DNA from: Bacillota bacterium
GTDB lineage: Bacteria; Bacillota_E; Sulfobacillia; Sulfobacillales; Sulfobacillaceae
NCBI GenBank assembly: GCA_021802225.1
Contig: JAKAAS010000191.1
Span: 1 to 5,082 of the forward strand
DNA length: 5,082 bases
Reading direction: 5' to 3'
Under the pieces are notes generated by a model. The model made no database searches. It saw only the letters and a program-made list of their open reading frames with translations, and was not told the DNA's origin. The position numbers were made by a program, and so were the translations under genes. Positions 1-5,082 of the stretch are shown one piece after another; position 1 is the first letter of the stretch, and every line of letters starts with the position of its first letter.

Positions 1-58
1 GAACATTGCTGTCTTTCTTGCCCCCGGTCCGACGGCAATATCTATGAGACAAACCCGT

Positions 59-88
59 AAAAAAGACCGGCCGCTAGGCGGCCGGTCT
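59..88 (-). terminator. Rho-independent terminator of the comA-comB operon
   Basis: A perfect 11-bp GC-rich stem (arms 64-74 and 78-88, core GACCGGCCGC/GCGGCCGGTC) has a 3-nt loop at 75-77. Read on the minus strand it is followed by a run of Ts (59-64 are all A on the plus strand). It lies about 48 bp past the comB stop. The plus-strand side has no T-run after the stem, so it acts in the minus direction. Confidence 0.9.
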
Positions 89-135
89 CCCACTGCATGG
101 CTGTAAGCTCTTTGTGTGTGGCGCTTCCCGAGGAC

Positions 136-837
136 TCAGGACTCCGGGGCGGCTTCTTCAAACCAGCCTCCGGCCGTGCGCACCACGGCCGTCTTGTACA
201 TGTCAAGGCGGGACGCAAACTGCACATCAGCGCCGATTCCCTGGTCAATGAGAGTCCTCGCATGGCCAGACTGTGACACACCTTCGTAAAGTCGCCCGCG
301 CCAGTTGTCAAACAGGGCGCGGGCGATGAGGGCGCGGTCTGAGCAGGCTTCCTGGGGCCAGTGCCAGGCAATGGCCCCAGCCGCCAGCACATCTTCCAGG
401 GATACGTGGCCCTGGGTGCCGGCGCAGACAATGAGACCCTGCCCGGATCCGTGTTGCTGTGCGGCTGCGGCCGCACGGGCATTGACCAGGGCGCCCAGGC
501 CCTGCCACCGGGCTCCTTGTGCCCGTTCCACGGCCTGGGTGCCGTTGGTGGTCGTCAGGACCACGCGGCGGCCTCTCACCACGTCAGGGGGGTAATCGTA
601 AGGAGAGTTGCCTGCGTCAAATCCTGGCAGCGGGCGGTTGTCACGCTCCCCGCCCAGAATGAGGGCTGGGTCCTGTTCTTTCAGCCGGTAGGCTCTTTCC
701 ACCTCTCCCACCGGCAGGACCGCCCGGGCGCCATTGGCCAGAATGGCCGCAATCGTCGTCGTGGCCCGCAGGGTGTCAATCACTATAACGGCTGTCTGGG
801 TTAAATCCGGCAGGTCATCCTGCCACCGGTACATCAC
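136..837 (-). CDS. comB: 2-phosphosulfolactate phosphatase (ComB family)
   Basis: Predicted to hydrolyse (2R)-2-phospho-3-sulfolactate to (2R)-3-sulfolactate and phosphate, a Mg-dependent cytosolic step after ComA. Family motifs are visible (residues from the GTG at 837): VIDTLRATTT at 19-28, LGGER around 62-66, GFDAGNSP at 72-79, TTTNGT at 95-100, CAGTQG...SLED at 138-149, and a C-terminal FASRLDMYKTAV segment at 207-218. About 233 residues is a normal family length. The gene follows comA with essentially no gap and shares its terminator. The start is uncertain. The frame stays open to a GTG at 909 inside comA, but no Shine-Dalgarno precedes that codon. The only good Shine-Dalgarno (861-867) sits 8 nt before an ATC at 852, which would give an N-terminus IRSIDVMYRW resembling the family's usual M-K/R-x-D-V. 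GTG 837 and ATG 834 come just after the comA stop and fit coupled reinitiation. The function call is firm; the start is not. Confidence 0.9.
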   Translation of the reverse strand: MMYRWQDDLPDLTQTAVIVIDTLRATTTIAAILANGARAVLPVGEVERAYRLKEQDPALILGGERDNRPLPGFDAGNSPYDYPPDVVRGRRVVLTTTNGTQAVERAQGARWQGLGALVNARAAAAAQQHGSGQGLIVCAGTQGHVSLEDVLAAGAIAWHWPQEACSDRALIARALFDNWRGRLYEGVSQSGHARTLIDQGIGADVQFASRLDMYKTAVVRTAGGWFEEAAPES

Positions 838-838
838 A

Positions 839-1723
839 TCAATCGAGCGGATAGGCGACTCCTCCTTCAATGCGCGGCCGCACCGGCTTGGGGCCGCTGG
901 CGGGGGCACTGACTTGGCTTACCGTTAAATAGTAATGGCGCAGGGTGTCTCCGCGCAATCCTACCCGCAGGGCTTCGAGCGCCAGCACATCCTGGGGCTG
1001 CACATTGCCGAGGTTGACATTGGGGCCAAAACGCAAGATCAGTTCCTGCTGCTGGCTTTTCTGCGGCGCCTCCCACAGCACGCGGCTGGGGTCGGCGATG
1101 TGGGCCACCAGTTCCTGCAGCGCCTCTTCCAGAACATTGCCGCTGTCATCATAGATGACGACCCCCTCCCCGCTCTCCCGCCCTTCCACAATCACGGTGT
1201 CGGCGCCGGCATCGATGTCCTGGGCGACTTGCTGCCAGAGAGGCGGTCCGCCGACGGCATCGCGCGAATCTTTTTTGCCGACCTCGCTGATGACAAGCCC
1301 GAATCCATAGGCGCGGGCCAGCTGGATGGTGGAGAAGCGGGTCTCTTCATCCAGTTCAATCGTGCCGTCAGACACCTCGACCCCGGTAAATCCCAGTTCC
1401 CGGGCTCTGTCGAAATATTCCACAATGCGGCCCTGCAGGAGCGCCAGCTCCAAAAAAGTGCCGCCGGGAAAGATGTCGACGCCATAGGACTTGACCAGCT
1501 CAATTTTTTGCCGCAAGAGCCGTGTTTTGTAGAATGCGGAAGTGCCAAATGTCAATTTCACCTGGTCCACATAATCGCTGGCCAATTCCATGAGGTCTCT
1601 GGTATCCGTCAGACCCAAGCCCTTATCGATCACCATGGTGACGCCGCGCTGCCGCGGCTTTTCTGTCCGGTCCGGATGCGGAAAATCCAGGATGTCAAAC
1701 CACGCTTTATCCTGTTTGCTCAT
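839..1723 (-). CDS. comA: Phosphosulfolactate synthase (ComA family)
   Basis: Predicted to add sulfite to phosphoenolpyruvate, giving (2R)-2-phospho-3-sulfolactate, in the cytosol. This is the first step of coenzyme M synthesis in methanogens and of sulfolactate synthesis in spore-forming Bacillus (YitD type). The 294-residue product shows the TIM-barrel family motifs in order: KPRQRG at 22-27, DKGLG at 33-37, KLTFGTS at 56-62, FPGGTFLE at 85-92, VEVSDGTIEL at 115-124, EVGKKD at 147-152, GADTVIVEGRESG at 173-185 and RFGPNVNLGNV near 231-241. The frame is open to 1831, but the ATG at 1723 is chosen because GGGAGG (1737-1732) lies 8 nt upstream and homology begins soon after. The extra 36 upstream residues look like translated intergenic DNA. 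The gene is first in an operon with comB and divergent from the MFS gene. No methanogenesis gene is in the window, so sulfolactate itself is the likelier end product (inference). Confidence 0.93.
   Translation of the reverse strand: MSKQDKAWFDILDFPHPDRTEKPRQRGVTMVIDKGLGLTDTRDLMELASDYVDQVKLTFGTSAFYKTRLLRQKIELVKSYGVDIFPGGTFLELALLQGRIVEYFDRARELGFTGVEVSDGTIELDEETRFSTIQLARAYGFGLVISEVGKKDSRDAVGGPPLWQQVAQDIDAGADTVIVEGRESGEGVVIYDDSGNVLEEALQELVAHIADPSRVLWEAPQKSQQQELILRFGPNVNLGNVQPQDVLALEALRVGLRGDTLRHYYLTVSQVSAPASGPKPVRPRIEGGVAYPLD
861..867 (-). promoter_or_regulatory. Shine-Dalgarno for comB inside the comA 3' end
   Basis: AAGGAGG on the minus strand (867 down to 861) lies within the last codons of comA. 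It is 8 nt from an ATC codon (852), 17 nt from ATT (843), 23 nt from GTG (837) and 26 nt from ATG (834). It is either the direct binding site for a non-AUG start or an aid to reinitiation after the comA stop at 839-841. Confidence 0.7.
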
Positions 1724-1875
1724 GTGTCGGGCCTCCCATTTTGTTGTGCCGTTCCCTGCCACGATATTCACGGCAAAACCTGGAGGTGATTCAAATAATT
1801 TGATGTCATCTGCGGCCCCGAAAAAGGACATCTTAAAAGATGCAGCATTGATTTGCAGGAAATGGAGGCAGCGGC
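1724..1875. promoter_or_regulatory. Divergent intergenic region between comA and the MFS gene, with two palindromes
   Basis: This 152-bp non-coding stretch must carry the outward promoters of comA and the MFS gene. It contains two perfect short palindromes: TCAAAT-A-ATTTGA at 1791-1803 and CATCTT-AA-AAGATG at 1829-1842, about 38 bp apart centre to centre. Either could be a regulator site. I could not assign a convincing sigma-A promoter in either direction. On the minus strand a TTGAAT (1793-1788) resembles a -35 element but has only a poor -10 partner, so the promoters may use an alternative sigma factor. Confidence 0.45.
1732..1737 (-). promoter_or_regulatory. Shine-Dalgarno fixing the comA start
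   Basis: GGGAGG on the minus strand, 8 nt before the ATG at 1723. It decides for this start over the longer open frame beginning at 1831. Confidence 0.75.
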
Positions 1876-3216
1876 ATGATAAAGCGCGCTCAACACGGTA
1901 ATGGTGAAGGAATGTCGAAGCAGCAGGACCTCAAGTCCCATAACGGTAAACTCTGGGTCTTGTCGACAGTCCCGTTTATTATGGTGCTCGGCAACTCCAT
2001 GCTCATTCCGGTGTTGCCGAAAATGATGAAGGTCATGCACCTGACCCTGTTTCAGGTGGGCCTCTTGATCACCATCTTCTCGATTCCGGCAGGAATCATC
2101 ATCCCCTTCGCAGGAGCCCTGTCGGACCACATAGGCCGCCGGGTCATCATGACTCCCGCGCTTTTGGTATACGGCATTGCCGGGCTGGGCGCCGGGATTT
2201 CGGCCTGGGTGTTTCCCCACCCGTATGCCTGGATCATGGGGTTCCGGCTGCTGCAGGGCATCGGCGCCGGCGGCACCTACCAGCTCGCCATGGCAGTGGC
2301 GGGCGACATGTTCCAGTCTGAAAAGCGGGCCGCCGCCTTGGGTACCCTGGAGGCCGCCAACGGGCTGGGCAAAGTGATTTCCCCTATTGCCGGGTCTGCT
2401 CTGGCCCTGATCATCTGGTTTGCGCCTTTTTTCGTGTACGGACTGCTATCGTTTCCGATAGCGGCCGGCATCTGGTTCTTGATCCGGGAGCCAAAGAACC
2501 AGACCGCTGCAGGCGGCATGGAAGAATACTGGCACGGGCTGGCCACCACCTTCAAAACCAAGTCCGCGTCCATCCTCACCACATTTTTGGGTGGGGCTGT
2601 GGTCTTGTTCGTGCTCTTTGGCGTGCTGAGCTATCTGGCGGATATTTTGGAAAAGAATTTCGGCTACGGCGAGTTCACCCGCGGGCTCATCATTGCCATA
2701 CCTGTGCTGGCCTCGGCGGTGATGTCGTATGTCTCCGGCACCCTGCTCCAGAAAAGGCTGGCACAGTGGTCGCGGCCCATCGTGGTCATCGGGATGGGCC
2801 TCATTGCCGCCGCTATGGTGGTTGAGCCATTTTTTGCCACCACCAACCCCTATCTGGCCATTGGCGTGCTCGTCTTTCAGGGGATTGGAACAGGCAGCGT
2901 GCTGCCCTCCATCAACACCCTGGTGACCAGTGCGACCACCTCCAAAGAACGCGGGGTGGTGACCAGCCTGTATGGCAGCGTCAGATTTTTCGGGGTGGCC
3001 ATGGGCCCCCCGATTTTTGCGATGGCCATGACCCACCGCTACCTGACGTTTTGGGGAGCCGCCCTGCTGGCCGCCATCACAGCCGTGCTGTCGTGGTTTT
3101 TCATCAATGAGAAACTGATGCTGCCCAAAAACATGAGGGGAGGGGGCGGGGGCAACCCCAGCCCCGAGCGCGCCCACAGGGCGCCTGCGAAAAGATCCCG
3201 CGCCCCTGTGCGCTGA
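1876..3216 (+). CDS. MFS transporter, 12-helix drug:H+ antiporter type (YitG/YmfD-like)
   Basis: An inner-membrane secondary transporter, probably a proton-driven exporter. The 446 residues show about 12 hydrophobic segments (roughly 28-48, 60-80, 91-111, 117-143, 154-180, 183-203, then after a charged loop 235-257, 268-290, 299-318, 325-350, 358-383, 386-410). MFS motif A is GALSDHIGRR at 80-89 and motif B is RLLQGIGAGG at 124-133. The helix-5 region GKVISPIAGS (165-174) resembles the antiporter motif C. The N-terminal NSMLIPVLP (40-48) recalls, from memory, the Bacillus YitG/YmfD group; YmfD is linked to bacillibactin export. The start at 1876 has GGAGG (1864-1868) 7 nt upstream. The last ~30 residues are a Gly-rich then Arg/Pro-rich tail with no helix, coded by very G/C-rich DNA. 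The substrate is unknown. Position next to comAB makes sulfolactate or another sulfonate a candidate (inference). Confidence 0.88.
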   Translation: MIKRAQHGNGEGMSKQQDLKSHNGKLWVLSTVPFIMVLGNSMLIPVLPKMMKVMHLTLFQVGLLITIFSIPAGIIIPFAGALSDHIGRRVIMTPALLVYGIAGLGAGISAWVFPHPYAWIMGFRLLQGIGAGGTYQLAMAVAGDMFQSEKRAAALGTLEAANGLGKVISPIAGSALALIIWFAPFFVYGLLSFPIAAGIWFLIREPKNQTAAGGMEEYWHGLATTFKTKSASILTTFLGGAVVLFVLFGVLSYLADILEKNFGYGEFTRGLIIAIPVLASAVMSYVSGTLLQKRLAQWSRPIVVIGMGLIAAAMVVEPFFATTNPYLAIGVLVFQGIGTGSVLPSINTLVTSATTSKERGVVTSLYGSVRFFGVAMGPPIFAMAMTHRYLTFWGAALLAAITAVLSWFFINEKLMLPKNMRGGGGGNPSPERAHRAPAKRSRAPVR

Positions 3217-3282
3217 GATGATCATGCCATGAGGTTTTCTCGGGGATTGAAAAGATTCACAAGTGAGTTGCCAAAGGTTACC

Positions 3283-3312
3283 GGAGTAAAAAGCCCGTAG
3301 GGAGTCATACTA
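3283..3312 (+). promoter_or_regulatory. Sigma-G-like (forespore) promoter of the SASP gene
   Basis: A -10 element CATACTA (3306-3312) matches the sigma-G consensus. Seventeen nt upstream is GGAGTA (3283-3288), a partial match (4 of 6) to the TGAATA-type -35. It lies 32 bp before the SASP start codon, leaving a short leader that holds the ribosome binding site. Sigma-G control is established for alpha/beta-type SASP genes in Bacillus; the assignment here rests on motif and context. Confidence 0.65.
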
Positions 3313-3328
3313 ACCTCACCACACAAAC

Positions 3329-3338
3329 AAGGAGGTGA
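3329..3338 (+). promoter_or_regulatory. Near-perfect ribosome binding site of the SASP gene
   Basis: AAGGAGGTGA is a full-length match to the 16S rRNA anti-Shine-Dalgarno, with the GGAGG core ending 9 nt before the ATG at 3345. This fits the very high SASP synthesis expected late in sporulation. Confidence 0.8.
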
Positions 3339-3344
3339 AAACAG

Positions 3345-3569
3345 ATGGCACGAGGAAGCAACACAGGCAACCGGGCTATGGTCCAGGGAGCGCAGAAAGC
3401 CCTTGACCAGTTCAAGTACGAAGTCGCTCATGAATTGGGCGTGCAGGGTGTCGACGACGGCTACTGGGGTGAAGTGCCCGCGCGCCAATGCGGCGCGGTA
3501 GGCGGCCACATGGTGCGCAAGATGATTGAAATGGCCGAGCAGAGCATGGCTGGGCGCACTAGCCGGTAA
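3345..3569 (+). CDS. Alpha/beta-type small acid-soluble spore protein
   Basis: A DNA-coating protein of the dormant spore. Proteins of this family saturate forespore DNA, shift it to an A-like form, protect it from UV and heat, and are degraded at germination by the GPR protease. The 74 residues match family length and both conserved blocks: ALDQFKYEVAHELGV at 19-33, containing the GPR cleavage region (expected cut between Glu26 and Val27), and GAVGGHMVRKMIEMAEQ at 50-66, the glycine-pair DNA-binding segment. The GYWG...RQCG stretch between them resembles clostridial rather than Bacillus SASPs. A single Cys at 49 is notable, as Bacillus members usually lack Cys. The gene stands alone, with its own sigma-G-like promoter, strong ribosome binding site and terminator, and is presumably transcribed only in the forespore. 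The open frame on the opposite strand here is a shadow. Confidence 0.95.
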   Translation: MARGSNTGNRAMVQGAQKALDQFKYEVAHELGVQGVDDGYWGEVPARQCGAVGGHMVRKMIEMAEQSMAGRTSR

Positions 3570-3593
3570 AATCCGGACTCTATCGTAGCAATT

Positions 3594-3623
3594 AAAAAAT
3601 GGACGGGAAACCGTCCATTTTTT
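3594..3623 (+). terminator. Rho-independent terminator after the SASP gene
   Basis: A perfect 13-bp stem: A6-T-GGACGG (3594-3606), a GAAA tetraloop (3607-3610), then CCGTCC-A-T6 (3611-3623). It starts 24 bp after the SASP stop. The A-tract makes it symmetrical, so it could also stop transcription from the right. It insulates the SASP unit from the transporter operon that follows. Confidence 0.93.
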
Positions 3624-3627
3624 CTCT

Positions 3628-3651
3628 ATATGTTACGGTATAATAACATAT
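3628..3651 (+). promoter_or_regulatory. Inverted repeat overlapping a TATAAT -10: probable promoter-operator of the ABC transporter operon
   Basis: A perfect -10 hexamer TATAAT (3639-3644) lies 41 bp before the ATG at 3686. No good -35 is visible 17 nt upstream, where the terminator T-run falls. An exact inverted repeat ATATGTTA-N8-TAACATAT (3628-3635 and 3644-3651) spans the -10. Such placement is typical of a repressor site. The size and AT-rich arms are reminiscent of ModE-type oxyanion operators but not a match I can assert. Confidence 0.6.
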
Positions 3652-3672
3652 CATGTTAAGAAATAATGACAT

Positions 3673-3677
3673 AGGAG
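3673..3677 (+). promoter_or_regulatory. Shine-Dalgarno fixing the binding-protein start
   Basis: AGGAG, 8 nt before the ATG at 3686. The earlier in-frame ATG at 3653 lies only about 9 nt after the -10 hexamer and has no ribosome binding site, so it cannot be the main start. Confidence 0.75.
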
Positions 3678-3685
3678 AGTGGATT

Positions 3686-4660
3686 ATGCGCTACGGGCTG
3701 CCGTCCATTATGGCTTCGATTATTCTTGCAGGACTCTTGGGAGGCTGCGGACAGTCAGCCCAGGCTCCTCCCGCTGCACCGGTTCACGTGGCCTATGCAG
3801 GCTCTCTGGAGCTGCTGAACAACCAGGTTATTGGCCCGGCGTTTCACCGTGACACAGGAATTCCCTATCAGGGACAGGGTGGGGGGTCATTCGGCATTGC
3901 CCACGAAATCGCGGCGGGCAGCATTCCGGCCAATGTGTTTGAAAGCATCGGCTACGCCCCCATTAAAATCCTCGAGCCCCGCCAGACGTCGTGGGCGCTG
4001 GAGATCGCGGCAAGTCCCCTGGTCATCGCCTTCAGCCCCCATTCGCGCTACGCGGCCCAGCTGAATCTCATTCGCCAAGGCCGCAAGCCTGTGCAAGATG
4101 TCTTTCAGATTATGGCCCAGCCAGGATTCAAGCTGGGACGCACCAATCCCAATACGGATCCCCAGGGACAGGCCTTTGTGATGATGGTCGAATTGGCCCA
4201 AAAACAATATCACCTGCCTGCAAGGACTGTGTCCCGCATATTGGGGCCCCTGACCAGCGGGCCCGAAATTTACACGGAAGAGGGGGTTCTGTCTCTGCTG
4301 CAGACCGGAGGGCTGGATGCCTCCAGCGCGTTTTTGTCGGAGGCCCAGGAACGGCATCTGGACTACATCCCCCTGCCCGCCTCCCTGAATTTTGCCAGTC
4401 CCGCTGAGGCCGGGGTTTACCAGTCGGCCCACCTCACTTTGTCCAGCGGCAGCGTTGTCACAGGCACTCCTTTGACGGTCGATGTTACCGCAGTCGGCCG
4501 CCAAGGAGAAAAAAACGCCGTGGCATTCATTAACTTCCTCATTTCCCCAAAAGGCCAGGCAGCCTTCCAAAAGGCTGGCTACCAGGTGTTTGCACCCAAA
4601 GTTCTGGGCGCGGCCAAGAACATGCCGAGCCCCTTGCAGCACGCTCTGGCTCATGCTTAG
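3686..4660 (+). CDS. Lipoprotein oxyanion-binding protein of a WtpA/ModA-like ABC transporter
   Basis: An extracytoplasmic, membrane-anchored solute receptor of an ABC importer. From the ATG at 3686 the product has 324 residues. A short hydrophobic signal ends in lipobox LGGC with the lipidated Cys at 21, followed by a flexible Ala/Pro linker. Motifs typical of WtpA-type molybdate/tungstate receptors follow: AYAGSL at 36-41, GGGSFGIAHEIAAG at 65-78, FSPHSRYA at 116-123, the NPNTDPQGQA region at 154-163, LDYIPLP at 225-231, and a C-terminal FINFLISPKGQAAFQKAGY at 281-299 common to the fold. A permease gene overlaps its 3' end, confirming the transporter context. Oddities: the usual A-D-V-F-x-S-A-D segment reads ANVFESIGY, and the segment where archaeal members carry a metal-ligand Glu reads DASSAFLSEA. 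Molybdate or tungstate is likeliest, but sulfate or another oxyanion cannot be excluded. The start was chosen by the Shine-Dalgarno at 3673-3677 over the ATG at 3653. Confidence 0.85.
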   Translation: MRYGLPSIMASIILAGLLGGCGQSAQAPPAAPVHVAYAGSLELLNNQVIGPAFHRDTGIPYQGQGGGSFGIAHEIAAGSIPANVFESIGYAPIKILEPRQTSWALEIAASPLVIAFSPHSRYAAQLNLIRQGRKPVQDVFQIMAQPGFKLGRTNPNTDPQGQAFVMMVELAQKQYHLPARTVSRILGPLTSGPEIYTEEGVLSLLQTGGLDASSAFLSEAQERHLDYIPLPASLNFASPAEAGVYQSAHLTLSSGSVVTGTPLTVDVTAVGRQGEKNAVAFINFLISPKGQAAFQKAGYQVFAPKVLGAAKNMPSPLQHALAHA

Positions 4661-5082
4661 GCGTGCAGGCGGGCTGATAACCATCCTGACATTGATCATG
4701 GCGGCGCTCCCTGTGCTAATCTTGCTCACCGAGGGGGCCAGGCACTTCCCTTCCGCCTTGCGATCGCCGGGGGCCTTGCGCTCCCTAGAGGTGACCGCCC
4801 TGTCCGGGGCGGTGTCCATGCTGGTGATTTTCGCATTGGGCCTGCCTGCCGCCTACTGGCTCCGCTATGTGCCGTCGCCAGCGGTGAGGCGGGCGGCCGG
4901 GGTGATCCTGGTGCTGGCCCTGCTCATGCCGCCGCTGGTTCTGGGACTGGTTCTGGCCTATGTGCTGGCCCCGGCGACCTGGGCGGGGCAGTGGCTCAAC
5001 AGCGTGCATGCCGCCTCCAATAGCTTCTTTGCTCTGGTACTCGCCGAAATCTACGAAGCCATGCCTTATTTTGTGCTCACGG
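4653..5082 (+). CDS. ABC transporter permease, molybdate/tungstate type (partial, cut by window end)
   Basis: The inner-membrane channel subunit partnering the upstream binding protein. The frame runs from ATG 4653 through the window edge without a stop (143 codons seen; family members are usually about 220-270). Four hydrophobic segments are visible: about 8-27, 48-68, 83-105 and 118-140. Family signatures include the EVTALSG...LGLPAAYWLRY stretch at 49-74, MPPLVLGLVLAY near 92-103, and the beginning of the ATPase-contacting EAA-type loop (LAEIYEAMPYFVLT) at the edge. The ATG overlaps the binding-protein stop by 8 nt and has no clear Shine-Dalgarno, pointing to translational coupling. An ATPase gene is expected just beyond the window. 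Confidence 0.85.
   Translation, partial: MLRRAGGLITILTLIMAALPVLILLTEGARHFPSALRSPGALRSLEVTALSGAVSMLVIFALGLPAAYWLRYVPSPAVRRAAGVILVLALLMPPLVLGLVLAYVLAPATWAGQWLNSVHAASNSFFALVLAEIYEAMPYFVLT

Noticed and set aside
1..58. Short open stretches at the left edge, including a plus-strand frame ending in TAA at 58-60
   Set aside because: Too short to judge, with no recognisable motif. The downstream hairpin has its T-run only on the minus strand, so it does not support a plus-strand gene end here.
935..1789. Long plus-strand open frame (284 codons) antisense to comA
   Set aside because: It lies wholly opposite the strongly supported comA frame. It has no family motif and no ribosome binding site that I can see, and is a GC-driven shadow.
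839..1831. A longer comA beginning at 1831
   Set aside because: The extra 36 residues are unlike the family. The ATG at 1723 has a well-placed GGGAGG, and the upstream codons cover the promoter/palindrome spacer.
2446..3225. Minus-strand open frame (259 codons) opposite the MFS gene
   Set aside because: Composition is His/Gly/Gln-rich, typical of antisense shadows of membrane-protein genes, with no recognisable domain.
3217..3282. Possible terminator for the MFS gene, such as TCATG-C-CATGA near 3222-3235
   Set aside because: The stem is only 5 bp with an impossible 1-nt loop, and no proper T-run follows. I see no convincing terminator between the MFS and SASP genes.
3653..3685. Earlier ATG for the binding protein at 3653
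   Set aside because: It lies almost at the expected transcription start after the TATAAT, has no Shine-Dalgarno, and would put a charged segment before a normal lipoprotein signal peptide.
3887..4819. Minus-strand open frame (310 codons) opposite the binding protein and permease
   Set aside because: It overlaps two well-supported plus-strand genes and has no recognisable motif.

Overview
The window looks like chromosomal DNA of a moderately GC-rich, endospore-forming member of the Bacillota. The support is an alpha/beta-type small acid-soluble spore protein (SASP) gene of clostridial flavour, very strong AGGAGG-type ribosome binding sites, and hairpin-plus-T-run terminators. A Sulfobacillus/Moorella-like or related lineage is plausible, but this is inference; no 16S or other marker gene is present.

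Left part (about 59-1723, minus strand): a two-gene operon for 3-sulfolactate synthesis. comA encodes phosphosulfolactate synthase (sulfite + PEP) and comB encodes 2-phosphosulfolactate phosphatase. The genes are tightly coupled and end in a strong terminator. The comB start is unusual: the only good Shine-Dalgarno is correctly spaced from an ATC codon, and the nearest conventional codons (GTG, ATG) lie directly after the comA stop.

Middle (1724-3216): a 152-bp divergent intergenic region with two short perfect palindromes separates comA from a plus-strand 12-helix MFS antiporter of the drug:H+ antiporter type. The arrangement suggests, without proving, that the transporter handles the sulfonate made by ComAB or shares its regulation.

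Right-middle (3217-3623): a monocistronic SASP gene with a forespore sigma-G-like promoter, a near-perfect ribosome binding site and a perfect GAAA-loop terminator. Sulfolactate is a known abundant solute of Bacillus spores, so comAB and the SASP gene may both serve spore formation.

Right end (3624-5082): a promoter overlapped by an 8+8 bp inverted repeat, then a lipoprotein oxyanion-binding protein of the WtpA (molybdate/tungstate) type, overlapped by 8 bp with an inner-membrane ABC permease gene that runs off the window. The expected ATPase gene should lie beyond the right edge. The binding protein appears to lack one metal-ligand glutamate of characterised archaeal members, so its substrate is uncertain.

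No mobile element, CRISPR array, tRNA or rRNA was seen.
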